DNA of 64,000 nt from Akebia trifoliata (Eukaryota; Streptophyta; Magnoliopsida; Ranunculales; Lardizabalaceae). Each line of letters starts with the position of its first letter. The first letter of the stretch is position 1. Of the stretch, positions 1-11,900 are shown one piece after another. Where the stretch lies: NCBI GenBank assembly GCA_017979445.1, contig CM030717.1:13316086-13380085 (forward strand). Reading direction: 5' to 3'. The position numbers and the translations under genes are program-made. Under the pieces are notes generated by a model that searched no databases, was not told where the DNA came from, and worked only from the letters and a program-made list of their open reading frames with translations.

Positions 1-525
1 CTATATAGAAAGTAATATAATATTAATTATAAGTTTGACCATACCCAATAATTATAGTTTTGATGATAAATAATTCATTATAGAATATAAAATTTAAAGT
101 TAATATTATATACTTCATCTATATAATAAAAACAATAGTGGATCGCACTCCAGCTATAATTTTGTGGGGTTATAAACGTCTTACTCGAACTACAATGGAG
201 TGGGTCCACATGACCCCTTTAATGTCTTTTCTCTTCACCCATTCAACTTTATTGTGTTTTATTTCCTCCCCACCCCTCTTTGTCAATAACATCCCTCCAA
301 TTTGATAAAATTTTCTTGTTAAGTCTTTTTTCAATAATACCCCTCTAACATTATCATCTTTTCTCTTTTACCCATTTAACTCCAAGGAGGATGCATGTGC
401 CGTAGGTATAGGCAAACTGTAGTAATATTATAAGTCATATAACCCATTTCAAATTAGTTGGCTATATTTTATATTTTTTTTACATAATAAAATATAAATA
501 TTATTTATATTAAAATTAAAAAAAC

Positions 526-528
<3 letters not shown>
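1..528. other. AT-rich intergenic sequence
   Basis: I see no gene, RNA or complete mobile element here. The sequence is AT-rich and becomes nearly pure A/T just before the (TA)n tract. Confidence 0.5.

Positions 529-598
<70 letters not shown>
529..598. repeat. (TA)n microsatellite
   Basis: An almost perfect run of about 35 TA dinucleotides ends exactly where the first palindromic element begins. Short (TA)n runs also lie between the following elements (893-910 and 1292-1306), so the tract appears to be the target in which the cluster accumulated. Confidence 0.95.
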
Positions 599-601
<3 letters not shown>

Positions 602-892
602 AGCGGTTCAGCAGCCCTAAAGTTTGCCAAACATTTTCATAGAGATCATCCTCATAAAAAATCAGCCCATTCCAAAACTTCTAACCCCATCAAAAGTGAT
701 TCAAAAATATTGGTCGATTCACGATTCTTCAATATGTAAATTAGGGTTAGAAATTTCAAAATGAATTGATTTTTGGAGAGGATGATCTCTTCACCAAAGA
801 TATCATCCTCACAAAAAATCAACTCATTCCAAAGTTTCTAACCCATTTTTTGAAAAATGTTTGGCAAGCTTTAGGGTTGTTAAACCGCTCCC
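599..892. mobile_element. (TA)n-inserted MITE-like palindromic element, copy A
   Basis: A 294-bp element lies between two (TA)n runs. Its ends are imperfect inverted repeats of about 40 bp: the left begins GGGAGCGGTTCAGCAGCCC and the right ends with the matching complement ...AAACCGCTCCC. Inside are inverted modules containing 'gatgatctc...gagatcatc'. It has no coding capacity. TA-rich insertion sites with long terminal inverted repeats fit a non-autonomous TA-targeting DNA transposon. The superfamily is not determined. Confidence 0.75.
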
Positions 893-910
893 ATATATAT
901 ATATATATAT

Positions 911-1291
911 GGGAAATGTTCAGCACCCTAAGTTTTACCACACACTTTAACAAACGTTTTTTGTCCTACATGGGTTAGAAGTTTTGGAATGAGTTGATTT
1001 TTGGTGAGGATGATCTCTATGATTAGAAGATCATCCTCCCCAAAAATCAGCCCATTCCGAAATGTTTAGCCCCATGTTTACACGTTGAAAATTCGTGGAC
1101 CGTCCATTTTTTGTAAATCAATTTTGATGGGGTTAGAAGTTTTGGAATGAGCTGATTTTTGGTGAGGATGATCTCCTCACCATAGAGATCATCCTCACCA
1201 AAAATCAGCTCATTCCGAAACTTCTAACCCATGTAAGACAAAACGTGTTTGTTAAAGTGTGTGGTAAAACTAAGGGTGGCGAACGGGACCC
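911..1291. mobile_element. (TA)n-inserted MITE-like palindromic element, copy B
   Basis: A 381-bp element begins GGGAAATGTTCAGCACCC and ends with a near complement ...GGCGAACGGGACCC, flanked by (TA)n on both sides. Two roughly 95-bp palindromic modules (about 975-1070 and 1131-1230) read outward from a 'ctcctcacc' or 'ctctatgatt' centre. The same modules occur in copies A, C and D, with different terminal sequences. It is non-coding. Confidence 0.75.
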
Positions 1292-1306
1292 TATATATAT
1301 ATATAT

Positions 1307-1668
1307 GGGAAATGTTCGGCACCAAACATTTTGGCAAAACATTTTTCAAAACATGAGTTAGAAGTTTTGGAATTGGCTGATTTTTTTTGAAGATGATCTC
1401 TACGGTGAGGAGATTATCATCACCAAAACTCATCTCATTCCAAAATTTCTAACCCCATCAAAAATGGTTTATAAAAAATGGATGGTCCACGATTTTTCAA
1501 CTTGTAAACATGAGGTTAGAAGTTTTGGAATGGGCTGATTTTGGTGAGGATGGTCTCCTCACCATAGAGATCATCCTCACCAAAAATCAGCCCATTCCAA
1601 AACTTCTAACTAAGACAAAAATGGTTGGTTAAAATGTTGGTCAAAATGTTTGGTGCTGAACGGGACCC
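1307..1668. mobile_element. (TA)n-inserted MITE-like palindromic element, copy C
   Basis: A 362-bp element starts GGGAAATGTTCGGCACC and ends ...GGTGCTGAACGGGACCC, flanked by TA-rich sequence. It has the same two-module palindromic interior as copy B (about 1354-1455 and 1513-1608). Its subterminal sequence (caaacattttggcaaaac) differs from copy B. Confidence 0.75.
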
Positions 1669-1675
1669 TATATAC

Positions 1676-1745
1676 TAACCCATGTAAGACAAAAATGGTT
1701 GGTTAAAATGTTGGCCAAAATGTTTGTCCTTCAGCACCAAACATA
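1676..1745. mobile_element. Terminal fragment of the same palindromic family
   Basis: About 70 bp repeats the right-terminal region of copy C (aagacaaaaatggttgg...), then runs into a short partial copy of the left end before copy D begins. It is probably a remnant from nested insertion or recombination between copies. Confidence 0.6.
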
Positions 1746-2238
1746 GGGTCCCGTTCAGCACCAAACATTTTGGCCAACATTTTAACTAACCATTTTTGTC
1801 GTGAGGATGATCTCTACGGTGAGGAGATCATCCTCACCAAAAATCAGCCCATTCCAAAACTTCTAGCCTCATGTTTACAAGTTGAAAAATCGTGGACCGT
1901 CCATTTTTTGTAAATCATTTTTGATGGGGTTAGAAGTTTTGGAATGAGCTGATTTTTGGTGATGATGATCTCCTCACCGTAGAGATCATCCTCACCAAAA
2001 ATCAGCCCATCCCAAAACTTCTAACCCATGTTTTGAAAAATGTTTTGCCAAAATGTTTGACTCAAACATTTTGGCAAAACATTTTTCAAAACATGGGTTA
2101 GATTTTTGGTGAGGATGATCTCTACGGTGAGGAGATCATTATCACCAAAAATCAGCCAATTCCAAAACTTCTAACCCATGTAGGACAAAAATGGTTGGCT
2201 AAAATGTTGGCCAAAATGTTTGGTGCTGAACAGGACCC
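1746..2238. mobile_element. (TA)n-inserted palindromic element, copy D (enlarged)
   Basis: The 493-bp copy begins GGGTCCCGTTCAGCACC and ends ...GGTGCTGAACAGGACCC before a TA-rich stretch. It contains three of the palindromic modules rather than two, and an internal inverted junction near 2050 where 'aaaatgttttgccaaaatg' meets its complement. It may be a fusion of two elements sharing their outer ends. Confidence 0.65.
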
Positions 2239-4522
2239 TATATATATAATATATAATATATACATTTTTACTAGATTCATTTGAAAAAACTCATGAATCA
2301 TCAATTGGACTTGATTGGCTGGTTATTTGATTCAATTTGAGTTTTCAAATTTTAAAAGTATGGTATTGGCCCTATTTTAGTTCATCCCAATGGGTGACAG
2401 TAATTCCTGTTCTAGAGGTAAAAGCTTCTCTTGAAGACCGATTTCCTAGAATTTATTATAGTAAATAATAGCAAATATTGTTTAAGAACACTAGCACATA
2501 AATATTATTTGAAGATGCAACTTAACTAAGTTGGAAAGGCTTAAGGAGTTTACTCTGTTGGCCACCATCTCCTTGCTTGTTGAAAAATTTTTGATTAATA
2601 ACATTAAACTATAAATTAAAATAAAAACTCAATGTTGTTTCATTTTTTTTTTCTTGTCTATTTTAAAATTTAACAACGTTGTTTTCAAATAAGCCTATGA
2701 AACTTGTAGAGGTCGACTTTGTGATAAATCAATCAGATAAGTCACTGATTTTTTATGTGATTCAACAAATATACTTACTTTTACGAGTTCGAGAACCGTT
2801 TCACTATAAATCTCATGGTTATATAAACTCCTCTCAGTTTTTTCCTCTTCTTTCCTCCTCTTATATCATCTTTTTTATGATGACCTCAAGATTTTTAAAT
2901 AGAAAAATCTTAAAAAGAGTCATAACTCTAATTAAGTTATAATTGATCATATTATTTTTTATCCAAATTAATAATTACATAAAAAGGAAAATAATTCTCT
3001 TAAATTGAGATTGTTTATTAATAAGATAGAGTCATCTTCAAATAATGCCACATGTCCACCTCTAAATACATGTTGATGGTACGGATGAATGATTTGGATG
3101 AAGGACGATTTTATCCCTCCACAAAGTCAATTATACATTTGTCTTTTAATTTCACATAATGAAAGGTAAAAATGTCACTTCAACTATAGCACTCAGTAGA
3201 AATAATTTTTAAAAAAATGGGAAAGAGAAGATAACGTTGCAATGGTCCACTTAAAGAGAGAAAGTGGGAGTCGTTCTCCAAAAAATTGCAGACAATATCC
3301 CTTCACAAACATCATTGATAGTTCCACTCTTATATGTTGTTACAAGAGATCAACAGTGCTTATTTCTCTTGCTTGTGTTTATGTTTCTTTTGCTTTTTTT
3401 CTTTAGAGTGTAGTGTGTGTTTCACACTATACTTTTATACTTTTCTGTGCATCACCATATTAAAGGTATCCACGTTTCGATTCCCCTACACCCAATCACA
3501 AAGGAAAGAAAAAGAGAAAAAGCAATAACAATTTGCTCTCTCTCCCCCCAAGCAGATATCTTCTTCAAAATAGGGATGGAGACATGATTTTTGGTCAGTT
3601 GGGGCTAAGTGTTAATTATAATTGTTGGCCAATAAGTTTGATTCCTTTCTATGCAAATGTTAGTCTCGTTACGATAAATTATATTTAATCAATAATCCTC
3701 ATAATAATAGTGGAGGATTCCCACTAAAACTATATATCTTAGGACTTTGTAATATAAAAAAATTTGGTTTAGACTTGATATCCCCAAATTTTATTTTCTT
3801 CAACATTAAAATCTCAAGAATAGGAAAATATTTTTAGGGAGTTGAAGATGATGGATTTTAGCAAGAAACTCTTAAAAACATATTTTACATTTCTAAAAAT
3901 TTTCTCGACTTTTTTAAGAAACTTTTTCAAATTTATCAAAGATTAATCGAAATTGAATCTCCGTTGAATAATTACTGAATTCAAACTTTATCACTATGTT
4001 TCTTGAGACTTAATAACGGTTTTCATTAATTTAGGAAGATCAAGGCTGCATGTCATCAGTTTGAAAAACACCGCAATATTTTTAATATATATCACAATTT
4101 GGGAAACTAAATCACCAATTTTTTTTAAAGTATAGTGGGGTCCCTGCAACGGACGCAAACACAGGTGCATCTCTAATATTGACCAAAAGGCGGGGGCGTT
4201 AAATCACATTATTTTTCAAAAAAATTGAATAAAGGTTGAAAGTGAGGGTACTTAAGTCATTTTTCATTAGTATAGTCACCGGAGATCGAGGCTAAGAGCT
4301 GCATGTCATCAATCAAAACGTGAGGGGCTAAATCATCGCTTCTAAATCACTATTTTTGTTTTTAGAAATTTCAGTGGGGGGCCACTATGTAACTCCACCC
4401 CTTATCTAACTATGCAATTATTTAGCAGGATCCATTCAGTTTTGTTTGGATTTATCCAAATAAGTTTTTTTTTTTTTTTTTTTAAATATTTGAGAAATTT
4501 TCAGATATTATACAAGGCTAAT
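2239..4522. other. Intergenic sequence without a recognisable gene
   Basis: Short open frames at 2679-2942, 3334-3528 and 4412-4636 have no recognisable domain and skewed, low-complexity composition. The stretch around 4140-4400 looks like old repeat debris, but I cannot classify it. Confidence 0.4.
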
Positions 4523-4667
4523 GATTTTCTGACTCGATTTTTTTCACTCAAACAATACTTGGCTGATGTGATAAGGGCACAGAACCATACATCGTTTTTC
4601 TTGTTTCTGTGCCCTTGCCACGTCAGCCGAGTATAGACCGAGTGAAAAAAAATCGAGTCAGAAAATC
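4523..4667. mobile_element. Fold-back hairpin element
   Basis: A 145-bp near-perfect inverted repeat. The left arm begins gattttctgactcgattt, and the right arm from about 4597 to 4667 ends with its complement, aaatcgagtcagaaaatc. The arms pair over roughly 70 bp with a few mismatches and a very short loop near 4592-4600. This fits a small fold-back MITE or a locus able to make a long-hairpin RNA. The sequence cannot tell these apart. Confidence 0.7.
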
Positions 4668-5745
4668 ACGACCCGTTATACAAATAATATTTTTGGATTT
4701 CTTTCCATAAACCCATTTTCAACACCTATAAAACCTTACCTTGTTCTTGGTACTTGAAGATTGAAGAAGATATCTTATGGTTGAAGGATAAAATTTTTAC
4801 CAAAGAGGTTGAAGAATAGACAAAACAAAGTTCTTATATTGAAATTTAAAAATAAATTAACATTTAACAAGTTTTTGGGTAAGGAAGAATGAAGGTTAAA
4901 GAATTGGTTTTAAGGAAAAAAAATCAAAATCAAAATTGCAAAATAGACCAATAAACCAGCTTGGATTGGCAAAGGGGAGAGGACTCATCGATTAATCAAC
5001 AAATGACTAATTAATTCATTGTTTAAATTGACTGGTCCCTCATTCAGTTAATTTTGTTTTTTTTCCAAATTTTCAGAAAAAATTCACCAAATTTTGTGAC
5101 AGTGAACTGTTCTACACTTTGGGCCATAAATGGATAGGTTAACTGGCTAATCCAACTCGAGTCCGATATCCATCTGGAACCCAATAGTCAGATCCAATTC
5201 AAATCCTGGGATTCCAGCCTACATAAAACTTCGGAAATAATTAGCATGCGTAATATTGCCGAGCTGCTTAAATCTATCGATGATTATTAAATTACACTTG
5301 ATGACAGTTTTCTGTATAATTGTTATGTTCACAATCAATCCCATACTTTTACAATGATATTTAATCATTTTATGATACACAAAGCAGCAGATAGTATAAA
5401 TAGAAATTTTGAAAAAGATATTACAGAAGTTGGTGAAGAAAAAAAATTGACAATGTCACAATCACCTCAATTGTGATGCAAAATGACTAATTTAATGGGT
5501 ATAATAATACAAGTGAGTTTTTCATCTATAGCAACCATGAAATTCAACTCTGAAGCAATCCTCAATAGTCATCAAATCCTGTTATTTTGAAATTGTCGTG
5601 TAGGATTCGAAAAGTGAAACAAGTTGCAATGAATCGGGTAATGGTGGCACCATAGGTTTCCACATGCCTAAAACTCCAATTGACCTGATAAATGTTACAC
5701 AACTTTACAACAGCCTTCGATTGGAAGGAAGTTGATTCTACCTAA
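4668..5745. other. 3' flank of the FOLK gene
   Basis: No further coding sequence was recognised here. It lies downstream of the FOLK stop codon on the minus strand, so its right part should contain the 3' UTR and polyadenylation region. I could not choose one poly(A) site with confidence. Confidence 0.45.
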
Positions 5746-5929
5746 TTAGGTATAAAAAACAAGGCTGCCCACCAATAGAGAAGTCAAGGGAACTGTAAGG
5801 TTGTCATCAAGCTCAGAACTAATGGGGAGTGACTCCACTAGTGTTGTGGCCACAGAGACAATGAAGAATCCAAGAACCATACCCCAACTTCCTTGAAGTA
5901 ACCCAAACAAGGAGAAGTAGTGCATATAC
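5746..5929 (-). CDS. FOLK: FOLK exon 6 (C-terminus)
   Basis: This 184-bp exon has a CTACAG acceptor. It encodes two membrane segments flanking the signature [19 protein letters not shown] and stops with TAA at 5748-5746. Confidence 0.92.
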
Positions 5930-8900
5930 CTGTAGGACATCATCCATCACCAAAATCAACAGTATCTATCAAGTTGTCCATTTGGAAATTAAAATTAAAA
6001 AAAAAAAAAAAATTTGAATTTTCAAGATGTTAGGGTGGCCAAAAGAAAGTTACCCAACAGATGCTATAAAACCAGAAGTGGCCATTGCGATGCTCCCTGC
6101 ATAGGACTTGTTTCTATTATATGGAAGCTTCTCATTACCAAACCGCCTTCCTGCTATGTCTGCCATACCTGAAAACATATACACAAACATATGCTAAGCC
6201 CATGGACGAGACTTTTGAGCCGAGTTAATTCTAGTGTTGCTTTCTTCTTTGTTTTGAAATAGTCTCAAGCAATTCTTTCCTGTTTCTTCGAAAGTTGGGG
6301 GGAGATACTTTTGTGTGAATGTCTTTTATTCTATTGGTGGTACACCGAGTTGCAGGGACCCAAATTTTTTAGGATTACGGAAAAGGCAATTGTGTAATAT
6401 TTTCTGAAGGGTTTTCTATTTTTGTGGAGATAGACGCGTTTTAGCAACTCCCAGTTTTATAAATAGAGATCTCTTGTGCTGTAAGACTCGAAAGAAAATA
6501 GTGATTTGTTCTTGTTCTGATCCGTGGAAGTAGGCACACTGCCGAACCACGCAATCCTTGTGCTTATGAGTGCAATCTTTGTTCTCTTTGTTGCTTTGTT
6601 TCTTCACAGATACAAAGTCTACAAGGTGTTTCAACTCTGCGTCTTAACTGAGTTGTCAACTAAATGAGAGTCAAATTGAAAACTAAGTAAGAGCAGTACC
6701 ATCTCCAGCACAAAGGTTGCAAATTGCCGCAATCGCAATAGGAGAGGTTCGCCAGTAAATTGCAGAAGCCAAGGTTATTGTGCTAGCATAATATAATGGT
6801 CCCTTCATAAGTTCCCTAAAGTGTCGAGGAGGAAAGTTAGAACCAAAATGAGAAGTTAAATTGCTACATAAAATAAATAAATAGATCAATGTACCAGTTG
6901 ACAAAATCTTAAAAATGTCCAACCAATGTCCAGAGCCACCAACAAGTAATAGCAGATCTCTTTTTGAGAACATGTACTCACCACCCGACTGGCTCCTCTA
7001 ACAATATTGCCTTTAGGGATTTAGACCCATAGCTCAGTTGGTTTGACACATGCCAAGCAACTTTGAGGTCGTGGGTTCAAGTCCAGCTTACCCCTAAAAA
7101 AAAAAAATTATTGCCTCCAGATAAAGTCAACCGGAATGGATGATCCTAACAATCTCAGGCATACTTTTGGATTGTTGGAAGACAAATGATCCGGAAAAAA
7201 AAAGGAAGCCTATTAGATGGTTAGGATCATCCACTTGGATAGATTCTTGGCTTATAGTGGTGGAACTGAATCCTCTGTATAGGCACCAAACATAAGGCAC
7301 AATTGGATCCTGACAGGTCTGACGTGCAAAATAGTCAACATTAAGTTGTAACCTGTAGTCTCCAGATCTGCTCATTGACTTGACTATAGCCTCATCTTTC
7401 AATATTCCAAGTCCCAAAAGAAGCATCCGTATAATGTTGATGCCTGGGAGAAGAGCTGCCAAAATTGCTGCCTCACGTCGATAACTAAAACAACCAGAGA
7501 CAGCTGATTCATCAGGCTGATGTGACCAGACATAGTGAACTTCTTTACCAAGTGGAATCATAGTGACAAAGTCAGGGTTGAGAATAATTCGGCAAGAGAG
7601 AGCTTCGGAAAAAGTCGGTAGAAGTTAGGAAAACATCGGATAAGTTAAAATGTAAAAATAATTATTTTAAGTATATAAAATGTATTTTATATATTAAATG
7701 AAAAAATAATACTAGAAAAAACAACAATCTGTAAATTTTCAACAAAAGAAAAAAAGTTGATTAAATCACAATTAATCGTGATTTTTTTTAAAAAACTGTG
7801 ATTTATTGGACAACTGTTAAAATTGTGATTTAATTGCTATTTTTTCAAAAAAATTGCAGATTTTTTAAATTGTGTGAGATCACCTGAACAATGGCCAGAA
7901 TAGCATGAAGACCAGTCCAACGCTTACATGCGCAAGCTTCCTGTTCAGATTCTAAGGAAAAAAGACACTTTTAGTGATGAATGAAACAGATATTAGAAAT
8001 CTAAACTTAATGGGAAATTAAACATGAAAGTTTTGTTAAAAAGATATAGTGGCTCATTTCCATTATCTGCTCTCATCATTATCAGAATCATCATTGAAGC
8101 CTTATCCCAAAAATTTCGGGTCGGCTGAACGAACACAATTTCTCCACTCAATTCTGTCTTAATTCAATCGATAATTCTCTTTAAAAATAACAATTGACCA
8201 GGAAACCATTTGGGATCCCTTTTTGGAGCATATATTTGGGGCGAGGACATTGTCATTCTTCACACTGTAGAGAGCTTATCTAGAAACCGAATTCAATTAA
8301 AGTCCCTAATTTCATTCGTAAAGGGACATATTGTTTACTAGGCCAAAAAGGACAGAGAGCCGTGCAATTACTTTGACATGCAGATTGGACGCAAGTGTCA
8401 AGGTGGCCGGCATGACAACCTTCATAAATTCCAATAAAGAGACACAGTTGAACAAATATCAAGTAATTTGTGGCACATTAACAAAACTTAGAGTGAATAG
8501 CCATCCAAGTTACTAAAGTACATGATCCACACTCTTAAGGTTAATTCATTTTAGAAATTTAGGGAAAACTGGTTCTACCATATGTATGGAAAGTGCCTAG
8601 AAGTATCATATCGTGCCATGAAGTGGCATCTTGTGTTCGGCAGGCTCGTACATAACAAAAGTGGGAAATTTGAAGTGCCAAGGTAACAAACACTGCACGA
8701 CACATGGAGGAAATAACAAGGGTAAACTGTTGTTTTCCTTTATAGGGCATTTTAGTCCATCATATTGTAGTACTAAATCATTCATAAAAACCAGACAGCC
8801 TTGAAGACATGGATGCACTTGAGCAATGGAATGAAAATCTAAGCAAGTATAAATATAGAAAACTCTTATAATAATCGGAATAATTGAGATCTCATTGATC

Positions 8901-11900
8901 ACCTGTGAGATTCCATTAAAAAAAGAAAAGAAAGAATAGTTAAAATAGCTAAATGCACACAAAAAGATTTCTGGAGTAATGGTAGTTAAATTGGTCTCCC
9001 GGGATCTCTGTCTTTGTTTTTTTTAATAACTTGATCTACAGGATGAAAAATCACAAAACCTGCTCAAAAAGCAGGAAAAAAGATGAACTTAACACAACAT
9101 TAATAACCTATAGTGTGGAATACCCAATATACACTGATTAATTGACCAAGTTGTTACCATTATAAAGCTTGAACTTTAAACTCCTTGACTCCAACCCTAA
9201 ACATTGGAATAAGGAATGCTTTTGTTTCAGTTATTGGAGGGGATGCTTATTTGAATCATAAGGTACTATTTCTAGTTGAAACCTAAAAGCAGTTCTAGGG
9301 AGAAGATTAGGACAATTTATTTCACAATTGGTGTAAGTTGGTTAAAGGGAGACAATAGCATTTTTATTTTTAGTTTATTTTTACTTTATTTACATTTTAG
9401 TAGCAAAAATCTTCTAACCGAGACTAATAATCCTGCTTTAAAATCTAGCTCTTACTTCAAGACTTCAAGATTCTCACAATTAGCAATCAGTAGTACAAAT
9501 TTGGAGTAAGCTTGGGGTTAATGAAAGAAAATTGCAATCAATGATACAAACATCTTCTAGAATCATCCAAAAGCATGCTAGAGAACCTATCCAGAAAACT
9601 CTGGAGAAATAACAAGAAACTCATTTTGTTAAAATGAGTCTATATGTGTCCTTTTTGGTCTTTTCCTCTACTTAGGTTAATGTAATACCTTTAAAGCCTA
9701 ATTAGGGCTAATTAATGAAATTAATCTTCTTTCTCAATTTTAACTTGGTATCAGAGCCTCCATCGATCTTCCACTACTTCTTCTTCTGCAACAAGCTCCG
9801 TCGACCTCCTTCTCTTCCTTAAAACAGCACCCTACAACCCTCTTCTTCAATTCATATCACCCCTACTGGGTTCTTTGTGGATACACACCCTAATCGCATC
9901 ATGCGATAGGGAGTTAAGATCAGTTCAAAGCCTGCGATTAGGCTGTATTCACAACAGTGATACTGTTGATGACCTGCGACACTCAAGATGGCCTTGTCTA
10001 AGCCTTACGACACTCAAAGTGGCTGTTTTTTAGCATTGCGACACCCAAGACAGCATCGTTCAACTCTTACGACGCTAGGAGGTTGCTGTGTGAGCCCTGC
10101 GATCACAGCAGGTGTTTGTTTTTTAGCAGGTGAGTGTTTTTCAGCAGGCAACACCAATAGGTGACTCCCCTGCATTGTGCGACACCAATAGGTGACTCCC
10201 CTACTTTGTGCGACACAGCAGACTGCTGTTATGAGCCTTAAGATCACAGCAGGTAACTGTTTTTTTATCTTTCGATCACAATAAGGATTATATGAGGGTA
10301 GCGGCAGTTGTTTTGAATACTTACGGAGGCCGGTGATTACGGCAAGGTGCTGTTTGGAGTGGTTCTAACAGTAGTATTACTCCTTAAGTCTCTACACTTG
10401 CACGAATGACTGCTCGGTAACTCACAGCAGTGTTTTAATCAGCTCTCACGGCTTTTTCTAATCGTGTATTGTCACCTTTAGGGTACTGCGGTCACGTTAT
10501 CCTAGGGAGTCATGCCTCATATTACTTGCCCTCTCTTCCAATCAAAATACTCGGATTTTTTGATGGCTTCTGAGACATCCTCTTCCTCGATCACTGATAA
10601 TAGTAATGGATCGAGTGGTCCTCTGTCTCACTCAACCGACTTTCCAGGTATTCAAATTACTACCGTGAAATTAGATGGTCCTTATTATCTCCTTTGGGCA
10701 CGATCAGTTGAAATATTCATTGGTGGAAAAGGGAAGATCAATTACCTCACAGGGGCAGATAAACAACCTGCACAGACCGACATTTCTTACTCCCAGTGGT
10801 TTGCTAATGATTCTATGGTCTGTTCTTGGTTAGTTACTTCTATGCAACCACACATTGCGGCTAGTTTTATGTTTTCCTCAACAGCAAAACAAATATGGGA
10901 TTCTGCAAAGAGCATTTTCTCGCAACGTCAGAACAACGTCAGAATTTTTAACTTGGAACATGAGATTTCTCGTCTTTCACAAGGAGACTCTTCAGTTACC
11001 ACCTATATATCACAACTACGTGCTCAGTGGGAAGAACTGACCTTCTATTCCTCGTCCTATACCTGGAAGGACCTCTTAATGAGACATTATATGCGTCGAT
11101 TCTAGATAAGAATCGGGTCTTTCAGTTTCTAGCTGGTCTCCGAGATGAGTTTGAGTATGCGAGAGTTCATTTATTGGGTATGCATATTTTTTCGTCCATT
11201 CAGACAGCGTATTCGTATGTTTTGGCTGATGAGAATCATCGTGCAGCTGTCTTACCTCATTCTTCAGGAGATCACTCCACTATGCTTGCTCGCCTATCTT
11301 CTCCACAACCCCCAGTGGGTCTATGCCTACCCATCAACGACATAAGTGTGATCATTGTGGAAAGTTGGGTCATGTGAAGGCTCGATGTTATGCATTTCAT
11401 GGTCGTCCTAATCAACAACGTCAACAATCTCAATGATCTTCAGCTCATGTAATTTCTCAGTCAACTTCTGATTCAGCACCTCCTTCAACAACTACATCCT
11501 TATCAGATTCGGTATCTCTATCCCAAGCTGAGCTTGACAAGTTCAGAAAATTCTTCAATTAGATGGAGACTTCATCTCAGCCAGTTTCTACGTTCACTCA
11601 CTCAGGTACTTTTGCATCTGCACACAGTGTTTCCACCACTTCCTTACCATGGATCATTGATTCTGGTGCCTCCGATAACATGACCGGTACGTCTTCCCTA
11701 TTCAAAACCTATAATGTTTGTTCTGGTCATCGCAAGGTTCGCCTTGCTGATGGTTTTTTATCTTCTATAGCTGGTCAAGGTCATTTTCCTATTACACCTT
11801 CTTTATCTTTAACTAACACACTACATGTTCCTCAACTCACTACTAATCTTATATCTGTTAATAGCATTACAAAAAATTTGAATTGCGGTGTAATTTTTTC

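Noticed and set aside
7022..7093. Possible functional tRNA gene
   Set aside because: A and B boxes are present, but the acceptor-stem ends do not pair and a poly(A) tail plus target duplications are present. It is a retroposon.
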